From positions 1 through 64,000 of the forward strand of contig LGRX02035278.1 in NCBI GenBank assembly GCA_001247695.2: a stretch of 64,000 nt of DNA. The letters run 5' to 3'. The notes under the pieces were generated by a model. The model ran no database searches and was not told the origin of the DNA. It was given only the letters and a program-made list of their open reading frames with translations. The translations under genes were made by a program, and so were the position numbers. Shown here one piece after another: positions 21,131-31,983 of this stretch. The stretch is from Cymbomonas tetramitiformis. Taxonomy: Eukaryota; Chlorophyta; Pyramimonadophyceae; Pyramimonadales; Pyramimonadaceae. How positions within the stretch are numbered: position 1 is the first letter of the stretch; every line of letters begins with the position of its first letter.

Positions 21131-21840
21131 GTAAGTAACTTGAAGCCTTGAGCTTCAACTTACTGAAAGATATGTATCTTGGCAGTATGTGTGCCAAGTT
21201 TCGTGCTCTAGGACGCACGGGAAGCCCTCGGCTGTTTGGCATCTTTGGGTTTGGGTGTCACGTTCGAACCCAAACCCAAAACATCTGCCTTAGAAATAGA
21301 TTGCGCGTTTCGCGCAAAAGTAACTTGAAGCCTTGAGCTTCAAGTAACTCAAATATACGTATCTTGGCAGTATTCGTGCCAAGTTTCGTGCTCTAGGACG
21401 CACGGGAAGCCCTCGGCTGTTTGGCATCTTTGGGTTTGGGTGTCACGTTCGAACCCAAACCCAAAACATCTGCCTTAGAAATAGATTGCGCGTTTCGCGC
21501 ACAAGTAACTTGAAGCCTTGAGCTTCTGGTAACTTAAATATGTGTACCATGGTAGTATTCGCGCCAAGTTTCGTGCGTTAGGACGCACGGGAAGCCCTCG
21601 GCTGTTTGGCATCTTTGGGTTTGGGTGTCACGTTCGAACCCAAACCCAAAGCATCTGCCTTAGAAATAGATTGCGCGTTTCGCGCACAAGTAACTTTAAG
21701 CCTTGAGCTTCTGGTAACTTAAATATATGTATCTTGGCAGTATTCGTGCCAAGTTTCGTGCTCTAGGACGCACGGGAAGCCCTCGGCTGTTTGGCATCTT
21801 TGGGTTTGGGTGTCACGTTCGAACCCAAACCCAAAGCACC
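21131..21840. repeat. 185-bp tandem repeat, 3.8 units
   Basis: TGAAGCCTTGAGCTTC starts units at 21141, 21326, 21511 and (as TTAAG) 21696, an exact 185-bp period. Each unit holds a hairpin TTTGGGTTTGGGTG...CCCAAACCCAAA and GGGAAGCCCTCGGCTGTTT. Units are almost identical, so the array is young or homogenised. Confidence 0.93.
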
Positions 21841-22251
21841 TGCATCTTTTTCAAGCAGGACACGCCGTGAGTGTCTATTACAACGGCGCCCACCATTATC
21901 ACAAGCGAGACAAACCTTCTTAAAGCTTTTTGGAGGCTTCCTCATGATGGCACCGGGAACGAGAGCGTTTGACCTGTGTGCACATTATTTGAACACGAGT
22001 CGTGAAAAGGACCACCGGTCATAGCCGGATGACATCAAGAAAACTTATTCTAAATTAACGATGAAACGGGTTATTCTAAGATTAAGAAAACTTATTCTAT
22101 ATTAATTATTTTTCCATATCCTAAAACACCTTGAGGGACGCCTCATCGGTGTAAGAAGACTGGTACCAGCACAACAACAAAGACATCAAAGACATATACA
22201 AAGGTATGCACCCTATATTGTGAGGTCGCAACTCTTTTAAGAGGGGAGATC

Positions 22252-22450
22252 TGTCAGGGTTATGACCGATGACATATGTGTCATACATATCATACGTGTC
22301 ATACGTGTCATACATGGCATACCATGTCATGTCATGTCATGTCGTGTCATGTCATATATTATAATGACATACAGTCGTCAGTACGGTCGACTATGACATG
22401 TACAGTCATATCATTTGTCATTCACTCACCTTGAGTGACACCTGTCATCG
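22252..22450 (+). repeat. Dispersed repeat A, LTR-start type
   Basis: Begins TGTCAGGGTTATGACCGATG directly after a purine tract and contains a run of TCATG pentamers. The same block occurs at 58815-59035 (TGTAAGGGTTATGACCGATG). Both share CGTCAGTACGGTCGACTATG. The TG start after a purine tract supports an LTR 5' end. Confidence 0.7.
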
Positions 22451-22593
22451 AAAGGCCAGGTACTGGCATTGAGATGGCAAAGCAAGATGAAGTCTTGAAG
22501 AACCGAAGTGTTCGGAGAAGACTCATCTTCGCTTCAAGCATGAACTGAACAAGCATGCGGGTATCACATGGCTTATTCGATCAGCCGATGCTG

Positions 22594-22808
22594 TTGTTCA
22601 CCCAATGCCTCGGGTTCACAACCCAATTGTGGTAGCACCTGAGAGGTGCGGGGCATTGGCGTAATATGAGGTAGCACGTGAGCTACAGCAGCACTTCTGG
22701 AGAAGCGTCTGCACTCATACCCACACATACGCTGCGCGAGCTGTTAACGTTCAATAATAGCCGCGCCATATATCATATATCATATCGCTTGCTAGCGATC
22801 CCTAAGAG
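22594..22808 (+). repeat. Dispersed repeat B (empty-site copy)
   Basis: Copy of 11089-11510 without the hAT-like MITE. Its right limit (CGATCCCTAAGAG, about 22808) falls where the second copy of the unrecognised ORF family begins, and cuts that family's C-terminal half. Confidence 0.75.
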
Positions 22809-23075
22809 CTACGCTCTCGTCGAAGCGCTCACGGGTCGGAGCGAGCGAACACCCGCCAAGAAAACTGCCTGGGCGGAGTTCGCAGCCGGAACACCAGCAG
22901 GTGCTGGCGTAGCCGGCGTGACGGAATTACGGGCAGCAGCGGAGTCGAAAATTGTAGCTAAGGAGCGTCGGCGAGACGCCATACTCGAGGTCAATATAGT
23001 CGCAACCATGGTGTAGAAGACTGTAGAGATGAAGCGAGGGAAATTGGGGCGAGATGCGGAAGGAGGGGCGGCCAA
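22809..23075 (-). pseudogene. Truncated second copy of the unrecognised ORF family
   Basis: 88 residues, of which about 25-77 match residues 24-80 of the protein at 7634-8254: SMASRRRSLATIFDSAAARN, TPATP, PAANSA, FLAGVRSL. After GVRSL the similarity stops and the frame runs into repeat B, so roughly the last 120 residues are missing. The upstream flank (23076-23522) is also shared with the first locus. Function unknown. Confidence 0.55.
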
Positions 23076-23522
23076 GAGTCGAAATGGGGTCGTCGAGGAA
23101 TCAAGGGAAAGCTGCGGCGCACAAAGTTCTCCAAACGTGCATGTGGATTAAATAACGCGGCCAAGGAACGTGGTGTTGGATCCGACCAAAAATTCCAACG
23201 TTTACCAACGCGTAGCAAGGAAAAAATAAGCGGCCACGTGCACGAGCCTTCCGCAAATCCAATCAACCAGACATTCAACTAGGCCATACCGCTCCGCCGC
23301 GCCTCTAGAGGAGCCCCTCACTCCATCTCAATCGTCGTTGTTTAGCCAGACATTGCCAAACTTCGCAGTGTCTAAATAAAGAGTGCGTGGGGCCAAACCT
23401 GTTGGATATACCCCTAAGACCCGGGATATATTCACTCAGTGATCGTTTTCTCAGAATGTATTAAAGCTGATACTGTAACTTAACCCGTTATACGGGCATA
23501 AACAGTTAGGGTTCAGGTTCGG

Positions 23523-23690
23523 GTGACAGTCATAAACACTACTACAGGAAGAGTCACAAAAGTAAGCGGTGTGACAATTCCAGCACATGGTTTTGGCCCG
23601 ACTGGCATCACTGCGTTCACGGACACGATGGGCAGATCGTTCGATCCCACGCTCCTGTGCATTTTTTTGATCGTGTACCCAAAACCATGC
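23523..23690 (+). CDS. Possible short coding start beside the second ORF locus
   Basis: The frame from 23523 reads MTVINTTTGRVTKVSGVTIP then AHGFGPTGITAFTDTMGRSF before it enters the palindromic CCATGG array and loses sense. Position, orientation and spacing match the ORF at 8757, but the residues do not clearly align. The composition is normal for protein. Probably the 5' end of an ORF broken by the array. Unrecognised. Confidence 0.3.
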
Positions 23691-24540
23691 CTCCAAACCA
23701 TGGTTTCGCGAAACCACGGTTTCGGTTTTCATGGTTTCTCCAAAACCATGGTTTTGGAAAGGAATATTGTGTACACGTCCGCGACTGCGCCGACGTGTCT
23801 CGTTACGTGAGACAATTCTGAACCGTGGTTTGGCAAACCACGAAAAGCGTGGTTTCGAAACCACGAAAAGCGGTTTCGGGAAACCACGAAAAGCGTGGTT
23901 TCGGGAAACCACGGGGGAGGGTCGTGGTCTCCCGAAACCACGCTTTTCGTGGTTTCGCGAAACCATGGTTTGGGGGAACGTAAGCCATCGTCATCCAGAT
24001 GCATAATGTGAAAATCGAATTTACGAAATCTGAAGATCGACTCTTTCACGCACGGGCTGATGAACGAATTCTGAAATCTGAAATCTGATGACCGAATGTC
24101 GAATTCAGATATCAATTCGACATTTGCTGACATCGTGATGCCATGGTTACCAGTAACAATAGTGATGACATGGTTACCAGTAACAATCGTGATGACATGG
24201 TATCGCGAAACCACGGTTTCCAAACCATGGTATCCCGAAACCATGGTTTACAAACCGTGGTTGCGCGAAACCATGGTTTACAAACCGAGGTTTCGCGAAA
24301 CCATGGTTTACAAACCGAGGTTTCGCGAAACCATGGTTTACAAACCGAGGTTTCGCGAAACCATGGTTTACAAACCGAGGTTTCGCGAAATCATGGTTTG
24401 GGGGAACGTGACACGCGATCAGCATATCCCCCGCCACCCAGGCGCCACCAGGCGGAGTATTCGGGGGAATATCGCGAAAAGCGTGGTTTCGCGAAACCAC
24501 GGTTTGTAAACCATGGTTTCGCGATACCATGGTTTACAAA
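23690..24540. repeat. Array of CCATGG and TTTCGCGAAA palindromes, including a 30-bp tandem repeat
   Basis: The motifs AAACCATGGTTT and TTTCGCGAAA (both self-complementary) recur throughout. At 24241-24400 a 30-bp unit, CCATGGTTTACAAACCGAGG plus TTTCGCGAAA, repeats exactly at 24241, 24271, 24301, 24331 and 24361. A non-palindromic stretch (about 23990-24140) splits the array. GTTTGGGGGAACGT closes both halves (23967 and 24396). All six frames are open across parts because the unit is a multiple of three. Confidence 0.85.
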
Positions 24541-24544
24541 GTAG

Positions 24545-27500
24545 CCACTATGCCACCATGAACTTCTCATGAAATATATGTGCGGATCATCGCATATTAC
24601 GATATGTACCTTCGCTTGACGGTATTTTATGTCATTGACAAGCTAGGCCAACGAAGACTCTCTCTTCGCTCGTTATCGTATCCGCCCGGTGAGACGTATG
24701 CTCTAGCAACTGCGCGTGTAAGCCGCGATAATACCTCGTATAATACTACTAATCTCAACTTTCCTATTGCAAGCGATACAAGTCTACGAAGCGTACGGAG
24801 GTGGCGGTTGATGTGCTGTGCCGTGATCGTTCTCAAGAGAAATGTCAGTACGGGATATGGTATCCCTACTTTCAACTCGTCGGCACCCGCCAGCATCGCA
24901 AAGCGATTGTAGGGCTGTTTTTGTATAATTATAGAGATGCACCCTCGCTGGATAGGGCTTCAGCAAATCACGAAATATAATTATACAGCGTGACATAAAT
25001 GGTACATGTATGATGGGCATCCCAGCACGGTATAATAAGAACAGTCGTCGAAAAGTCTTATACCTGACTATATTGAGTTCCATTTCTTCTTCCTCCCTGA
25101 TGTAAATCATCGTAACGCCGCTTGGGTGCACGTTGTTCATGCGGAACCCAATCAGACATTATAAATATACAGGCGATGAGTGCCACAGACAAGATGCTAA
25201 AAAGTGTGCCGCGATGTATACCAGCGCGTATGGATGGCATAAGTATAATAAATAATTTCCAGAGGTTTAACAGTGCCAGTCACGTCTTGCTGGTATAAAT
25301 ATACACATAAACATGAAGACGTTATACTGTAAAGTGAACACTGCTAAGTCCGGAGCTAATCAAGCTTGCATACGCACAGGTTCTGCTACGGTTTGCATAG
25401 CAACATTCTAGTTTCCGCCCGGTGAGACGTATACCTGCGCGTGGCTGTATGCAAGGAGTTGTGGTGCAGAATGAGAGCAAAACACGGTAAATGTGAAACA
25501 AATACAGATGTGTCAATCTCACAAGCGTCAGCAACGCTCGGATTGATCATATGATTAAAATCTGCGCGGATGAACGCTCGGACAGATCATATAATTAAAA
25601 TCTGGAGGCGAGGATGAAAAAGTATTACCCTCAAACCCGTAAGACTGAATATCCGAGTCATCATCGACATCTATATCCTTCGTGTATAAATGCTCAAAAA
25701 TGAAATGATGTAATACATCCACCCTGTTAGTAAATCGGGGGATATTAGTATTAGCGATTGTAGGGCTGTGGTGACCGTTACGTGGCTGCCATGTTGTTTT
25801 GTTCACGTAACCGGCGGTCATGTCGTTTGGGTCGCGCACGCGCGTTCCGTGCGCCGCGTGTCGCGCGATTCTCCACCATCGTGGAATCGATCGCGTGACA
25901 GTGTATACATTCGAAACCGCGACGCGTACCACAAATGCCATCCGCGTCCATAGTATAACTGAATATACAATTCATACTCGACTTCACGGTATAACTGAAC
26001 GATGTGCTCGCAGCATAAATACATGTGGCACTCATCAAGATCAGTATGTATGGTCAAACCAAGCGTGTATCGTGTTGCTTGTTGAGATTCAACCGCGATT
26101 CATGTATCGCGTATGCGATGGCTATGCATCATGTATATAGCAAAGACCCCGCTTCTAGTACGCTCAGATTTTATCAATGTAACAGCATTTTACTTGCGTC
26201 GCGCACGATATGCAGCGCGACGTGCAATGATGAAGCGCGTAGCGCGTGCCCGGCGTTTGTCCCGGGTATGTTGTGTGCGTTGAGACGCCATGACGCCATT
26301 TGCTGCATTATTGCCTAACGAGAGTCATCGACAATTTCCCGTGATGTAGTGCATGTTCGTGTCGATGCGATCTATGCAATACATCCTCATCAATATCTCG
26401 TCGGGCGCACCAGGTTTAACACCGGCGAACAGTGTCATCATATAATCTAATGCAAGCACGGAACATGGATCGATATTGGATTGGCCGAACGTAACAGGTG
26501 AGTAAACTCCTGTAAATGCTGGGTCGCACAAAATGGATGACGCGTATGCGCTCCGGAAATTATTTGTGCGGGACATGATGCCATAATAATTGGTGAATGC
26601 AGGATGTGATCGATTGCATGCGAGATATTATTTCGCACTGCGATCCCCGTCCAGACATGCACAATGGTGACTGGTCAATGATTGGGATACGGTATTTGAG
26701 CAATATCGTGTGTAATTCGGTGCGGGTCTTTAGCCATTCGCCGAATTGCTCAAGTTCCTGTCCTGATGTTATACTGTATGTCCACCGCTGCTTCTAAATA
26801 ACGCTACCACTGCTTTCTGGCATATCATGATCCTATCCGGGGTGGATAGAAGCCATGCCCTATTTGTTGTTGGGCAGTGTGGTATAGTCGGCCGTGGTCC
26901 CTGTGATCTAGGCAAGACGGTTCCATCCACTGGAGGGATGTCCATACAGTACCAATATCACTAGGACGTGCTCTAGATGCTGCCATCATGTTCCACTTCT
27001 TGCATGCGTTCGGTATCTGTCCAAACGTATCATGCAAGAATGAGCCCGTAACCAACACTGTGCAATAACATTCAATTAAATATGCATGTGTGGTAAACGC
27101 TTCAGGCTGTAGTAGTCCGACGGAACGAAGCGATGGCATGTTATATGCTCTTTCAAATCGTCCAGCGAATACGTCGGTATCATGTATAAGATTGAGTTTG
27201 TATGCTTTCTCCATCGGTGGAGGTGGTGCAAACAATTGCAACAATTGTAACACAAGTGGATCCATGTGTCGTGATGTCACACTCGTTGCTATCGCAAAGG
27301 TGTGTGCAGGGTGTCGCGGTGGAACAATGTCCACTACCCTTCGGTACATGGGGATGTACCCAAGGGCTTTAGGTACATAACGATGTACCTAAGCCGTACA
27401 GATCAAATCAAGGCCCAAATCCGACGTTTTGTGCCACTTGTAGAGAAACTTAACCAATAGACACCCTCTTCTATCGATGTTATGATCCAACATTCGTATC

Positions 27501-29026
27501 CGATCCGTACAATATACGCTCTGATGCAGTCAAAATCACTCTTTTGAAGAAAACAACAAACCAGGTCAAAATAAATATTTTCCCCGTCATATTCGGCAAG
27601 CTCGGCATTTTTCTCTCTGCTATGGAAAGGGATGGCACATGCCCCCAAGAGGACGCGCATCCACACGAATGCTGAGCATACTCAAGAGGAGTTGTTGAGA
27701 GTGCAGAGGGCAAATGCCAGTGATGCCAGAAGGCAATTGTGATCGAGATATTAAGGGATACAGGACTATTTCTATAATATGAATATACATATTGAACGAG
27801 TAGGCGCAAGTGGATTAGCCCAGCCAAAATCGGACTAGTAAGTGGCATATTATGCTAATAATTGACAAGAGCCTTCATTATGAGATGTGTTAAAACAATT
27901 TCCATACAAGCCTCTAACCCCACCTGATGAATATCGTTCACACGTACGTGCGAACCCCTAAGGCGAAATATCGATTTTCGTGAATGCACATACTGTGGGA
28001 TCAGTTATAGGTACCTACAAAGGCGTGTTGAGTGAAGGAGTGCTTGAGTGTTTAAGTGCAAACCCCTGAAATCACAACTGCCCTAAGGGATGTTAAATGC
28101 CATTGTAACAAATATGTATCGATGTTCATCATTTAGCGGTCGGACACATGCATCAAACGCGATGTACCTAAGGGATGTACCTAAGATTTTCGGAGTTTTG
28201 AAAATGTACATTTTCTGGAAATTCTCAATATTGATGACCTGTCTAGACTATCGTATTGAGTTAAATACCATAAACCAAATGTTTCAGGGCCAAAAGAGAC
28301 ATGTCGACAATGGCTGAAATGGGCCGCACGACCCCGCGTCGAGAATTTAACTCACCGCGGCATTAAACGTACACGTATAGTTAGGTACAGCGCGATGTAC
28401 CTAAGCGTGGGTAGTGGACAACAATGTGCGAAACGGTGGAGCAATGCTGTGGTGGTGAGCATTGCAAAGGCAGGATGACAACGTTACCGTCATCAGTGTC
28501 GTTCGGTTGAACATCAGCAACCATGGCCACTGTAGTGTTCGCGGTGGCATGGCCTGTCGATATCGGTCGACTAGCAGGTGCGTCGTCGACCCGCATCATC
28601 GTGGATGGTCTTGTGTAACCATATTGATCTGCATAATCATCAAATATGTGCCTGCCATCCGACTGATCCGGATAATGCAAGCTCACATACAGGTTGGTGG
28701 CACCCGGTGTTTGATACACCCGGTTCACTGTAAAAAGGAATTGTAAGTATCCCATGTCGCATGTCCATTCAGCGTCCTGATCATTGTGTTTTGTGTATAA
28801 GGATGATGCCATCTGCGAAATTCACTAAAAAGGTTTGAGTCCGCTTTCGGCTCCTAAGGGTCCACGATTCCCCCTAGTATCCGAGAGTGTGTTAGCCCAG
28901 GATGGCGTGCCATACATTGAATGCGATGATACTATGCGTATCGCTTACAAGTGCTATCGGTTACGCTTTGGAAGATTTATACACTTCAAACCACTAACAT
29001 AGATTTTTGTACGATATGAAAATGTA
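24545..29026. other. Long stretch without a supported gene
   Basis: No ORF here has a recognisable domain. Small internal duplications were noted: CCGCCCGGTGAGACGTAT at about 24682 and 25417, and GCGATTGTAGGGCTGT at about 24903 and 25755. A palindromic motif around TAGGTACAT...ATGTACCTAAG occurs near 27370, 28165 and 28380. The 119-174-residue ORFs at 26825-27349 and 28381-28812 (minus) look unremarkable. Confidence 0.4.
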
Positions 29027-29227
29027 TGTTGGATTCCGTGAGACCGTGACCCGCTGGTCATCAGTCTACAAAGAATACTCGACTACTCGTACAGTACTCG
29101 GTGACAGATCCCTGGGTCGAGACTACTTATATTGGTTTATCTCTTTTATCAAGGGACTCTTGTATGTTATCACTCGGAGTAAACCCGATATATAGTGCCA
29201 GAGCTACGTATATATATATATCTAACA
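29027..29227 (+). repeat. 5' LTR
   Basis: 201 bp, TGTTGGATTC to TATCTAACA. Aligns with 31295-31478, apart from an 8-base insertion (GAGACC region near 29040), small changes near 29075 and a longer TA run near the end. Confidence 0.9.
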
Positions 29228-29269
29228 GGTTATGGGGTATCGCCCCGCTTACATCACTGCATATCTTTT

Positions 29270-30039
29270 CATGCATTGTCGTCTGCGTTCGCCCAAGAGT
29301 GGCCCTTGTGCCCCGGACACTTCCACGACACCGCTCGGTGCCTTGCGGTATGTGGGGAATGTGATGAGGGCTTGCGCGATGCGGCTGCCGACATGGACGA
29401 TGTCGTTTCGACTTTTCAGACGGCATTTGACAGCGAGGACGACGCCGCTTTTGCCCCTCTTTGCCAACGGCACGATCAACCGCTGGTGCGTGATGACTCC
29501 GAGCCCTTTACTTACCCCGAGACATTGGACATGGGGCTGCGTGCTCAGTATGTCGGCGTGGCCCACGGCGAGTCTTCGGCCACCGACATGAGCGACGCCC
29601 TCGCCGAAGCACGCGGTGCGCTCTCGGCCTTGCGGTCTGCGGCTACGGCTGCAGGGGCCGGTGGTGCTACTGCATCACTGGCGAGCTCACTTAATTTGGG
29701 CAGGGTTGCCCTCCAGCCGGCGGTGTGCGATGTGCCACCATCTGTGCAAGACGATGCACCAAAGAACCCGCTTTACCCGCCGTGTCGGCATCCGACCCGG
29801 CTCGATTTGAGTATCCGTTCGACACCACCTTCATGGACAAGTGTTTCGATCAGCTTTCTCCTGCGGCCGAGGCTTCGCTTCATGCAAGATCAATCGTCCA
29901 CCCACTGGCGGTTTGTGACACCGAGCTATCCGTGATCGACGATGTGGACTCCGACTCCGACTGCGGCTCAGACGGCGACGTTGATTCCTACGAGCCTGCA
30001 GTGGTACGCTGTGTCCGACCTGTGGGTGCGGCTGGCTGA
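29270..30039 (+). pseudogene. Gag-like ORF of the small LTR element, one frameshift
   Basis: Readable from about 29270 (FAQEWPLCPGHF) with a Cys/His cluster (CPGHFHDTARC...CGEC) that could be a degenerate zinc knuckle, then an acidic/alanine-rich region (DMSDALAEARGALSALRSAA). The frame changes near 29760-29800 and continues as FEYPFDTTFMDKCFDQLSPA, followed by a strongly acidic end (DDVDSDSDCGSDGDVDS) and a stop at 30037-30039. Placement directly after the 5' LTR suggests Gag. I do not see a protease, and the family (Copia or Gypsy) cannot be set from this part. Confidence 0.5.
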
Positions 30040-30059
30040 AGGGCCTCGGCTTTGCATCT

Positions 30060-30359
30060 TTGGCATTGCCTTTGCTCATGTTGGTGGCATGTGCATCAGC
30101 TGCTCAGGGTTCGGTGGTGCTGGATTCACTCACCGACTTAGATATGCTTCGGCTCAGCTCACGTGGGTGCCTGCGGAGAGCCTTTATTCTCGGACCGAGT
30201 ATGTTCTCACGTCGTTTATTTATGGTTTTCTGGGACTGCGCGGCTTTCTGGACTGTGGGCTTCAATCTTCAATTTCTGGATCTCTGGATTTCTTCTACGA
30301 ATCTGGTTCTGGTTTCTGGTTCTGGTTACCTCTGGTCTCTGGACTCTGGTTCTGGCTGA
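30060..30359 (+). CDS. Short ORF with signal-peptide-like start in the LTR element
   Basis: About 100 aa starting MALPLLMLVACASAAQG, a hydrophobic stretch with small residues before a possible cleavage site. The rest is SVVLDSLTDLDMLRLSSRGC, then low-complexity TCTGGTTCTGG-derived repeats. It starts 21 nt after the gag-like stop. It could be chance, or the start of an extra membrane ORF. No family recognised. Confidence 0.25.
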   Translation: MALPLLMLVACASAAQGSVVLDSLTDLDMLRLSSRGCLRRAFILGPSMFSRRLFMVFWDCAAFWTVGFNLQFLDLWISSTNLVLVSGSGYLWSLDSGSG

Positions 30360-30432
30360 CCTTATTTGACAACAAGGACTTCTTCAACTCTTGTGAACTC
30401 TGCACTCTCGTGGACCACTTTGAAAGTGGCTA

Positions 30433-31106
30433 GTGGCTACTACCCCGCAGTCCTTGTGGGAGGACCAGATCCGGATATGGTCCTCCCACAAGGACCAACT
30501 TTCCACGAATTTTCTCGACACGCTAACCTTCGCTTGGACTCATGCCCACCGGGTCATTTTGCCACAATGACATATATTTTGATATGTTGTTCCTCATGAG
30601 GCGTCAATGTGTATACATCGGTCCCCACACTCGCGTATGTACACGAAGGCGTGACTTTTTGGGCTAAAAGTTTCTTGGATTTTCGGCTTATCGCCCGCTT
30701 GTATCTAACCATGCACCTTTAAATCGCATTTGCGGCATGAAGACCAACTCCGATGCAAATTTTGACTTAACAGTCCAGATTGGGCAACTCGCGAACTTTT
30801 CAACATGGGTTCCGAAAATTTCATCCGGGGCACCAATTGTCACCTAGGGTTCAGTTTTTGATGGTCCATGTGGGAGGACCAACATTTTTTTTTGCATAAT
30901 TTTGCAAAAACATAGACTGGAAGCATGCGCTTTGAACACAACCCTCGGGCGATATGGAGGGCACCCCGACATTAAAATATACATTACTTTTACCCACAAA
31001 TACTTTACGAAAAACTTGTATGGGGTGCGAAAGTGCATTTGAGCCGACCAAATATCAATTGCGCGTTGATCCTGGTGGGAGGACCATGAATTTGGGTAGT
31101 AGCCAC
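30433..31106. mobile_element. 674-bp TA-flanked MITE nested in the LTR element
   Basis: TIRs GTGGCTACTACCC at both ends with TA on each side (30431-30432 and 31107-31108). Just inside the left end is a palindrome (GTCCTTGTGGGAGGACC, 30451-30497), and the TGGGAGGACCA motif recurs inverted at about 30870 and 31077. TA duplication suggests a Tc1/mariner-type or similar transposase acted in trans. No coding content. Confidence 0.75.
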
Positions 31107-31294
31107 TAGGTGCAGCTTGGGGTGTGTTGTAGGGCATTGGCAGATTGCAATTTCCTAGCAGCTTCCTAGAATGGGACAACCCTGACAGAAAGCACAGGCC
31201 TCCCTATACAGAGTTTCAAGCCCCGAGCTGTTTGTTGTTTTGGACTCCCTAGTCTGCCACCCGTTACTTCCCTTTGTACTGTTACAGGGTGGTG

Positions 31295-31478
31295 TGTTGG
31301 ATTCTGTGACCCGCTGGTCATCAGTCTACAAAGAACTGTACCAGTACTCGTACAGTACTCGGTGGCAGATCCCTAGGTCGAGACTACTTATATTGGTTTA
31401 TCTCTTTTATCAAGGGACTCTTGTATGTTATCACTCGGAGTAAACCCGATATATACTGCCAGAGCTATATATCTAAAA
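31295..31478 (+). repeat. 3' LTR
   Basis: 184 bp, TGTTGGATTC to TATCTAAAA, preceded by ACAGGGTGG, a weak purine tract. Followed by the ATGTA target duplication. Confidence 0.9.
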
Positions 31479-31584
31479 ATGTACGGTAAGTACGATTGAA
31501 CACGTGATACGATATTTTACACAGCAATATTGCATGTACAAAATGAGTGCACGCATCATCATCATTTAAAGTCTAAAATGCATA

Positions 31585-31983
31585 TGACTACACCCACGAC
31601 TCAGATATGATGAGAGTGATACCGGCCAATTTTCAACACGTTTGCATATCGCGCGGTTTTTGGGTGGGACCACGGCTATCCGATATTACATTAGCTCTTG
31701 GAAACTACACGGCAACATGCAGAAGCCCAATATGACCTGAGAACTTATATTTTCGTCATATCCAAAATCACAAAAATGGAAATATCATGAAAAACGGCAT
31801 TTTTTCGTTGTTTTTGGGCCCCAATGATCCAACGGATGGCGGAAAATGTGATTGCAAATGCGAAGGGACTTATTTTTAACATGTATTATCGACTGGAACT
31901 CGTGGGTACCATTAGAAATGCCCCGAGACGCCCATTATCAGCTCACCACTATAAGCATCATATCTGAGTCGTGGATGTAGTCA
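31585..31983. mobile_element. 399-bp TA-flanked MITE
   Basis: TIRs about 28 bp, TGACTACACCCACGACTCAG on the left and TGACTACATCCACGACTCAG inverted on the right, both continuing ATATGATG. TA flanks both ends (31583-31584, 31984-31985). The inside is AT-rich with no ORF. It lies 100 bp downstream of the LTR element. Confidence 0.75.

Larger units (their letters stand above)
20752..22115. mobile_element. Non-autonomous Mutator-like (MULE) element with ~100-bp TIRs and 9-bp TSD
   Basis: The left end (20752 to about 20855) and right end (about 22010-22115) are long, imperfect inverted copies; the best block is TCATCCGGCTATGACCGGTG. Outer ends align as GGTAGGCTATTTAATTTAGA against GGAAAAATAATTAATATAGA. 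ATATCCTAA is directly repeated at 20743-20751 and 22116-22124. Long TIRs plus a 9-bp target duplication fit Mutator-type elements. No transposase is present; the inside is a 185-bp tandem array and a perfect palindrome. It lies between the pol remnant and the 3' LTR of the Gypsy element. Confidence 0.8.
11089..22808 (+). mobile_element. Decayed Ty3/Gypsy chromovirus with nested insertions
   Basis: Gag and broken pol lie at 14706-19978. A polypurine tract (GAGGGGAGATC, 22241-22251) is followed by an LTR-like start TGTCAGGGTTATGACC at 22252. A ~215-bp block (11089-11510 without its MITE, and 22594-22808) is nearly identical on both sides of the coding region, as expected for 5' and 3' LTRs. The 3' LTR stops abruptly at about 22808 and the 5' LTR lacks the TGTCAGGG part, so both outer ends are rearranged. 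Element limits are inferred; the coding content is seen directly. Confidence 0.55.
29027..31478 (+). mobile_element. Small complete LTR retrotransposon, non-autonomous, with nested MITE
   Basis: LTRs at 29027-29227 and 31295-31478 share long exact blocks (for example GACTACTTATATTGGTTTAT) and begin TGTTGGATTC. Target duplication ATGTA lies at 29022-29026 and 31479-31483. The 5' LTR ends TAACA and the 3' LTR TAAAA, one change from the canonical CA end. GGTTATGGGGTATCGCC directly after the 5' LTR may be the primer-binding site. The inside has a gag-like ORF but no polymerase or integrase, so the element depended on a relative for movement. A 674-bp MITE sits in its 3' part. Confidence 0.88.

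Noticed and set aside
24096..24544. Repeat ORFs such as ETMVYKPRFR and NHGLQTEVSR
   Set aside because: Product of the 30-bp palindromic array; open on both strands for the same reason as other multiples of three.
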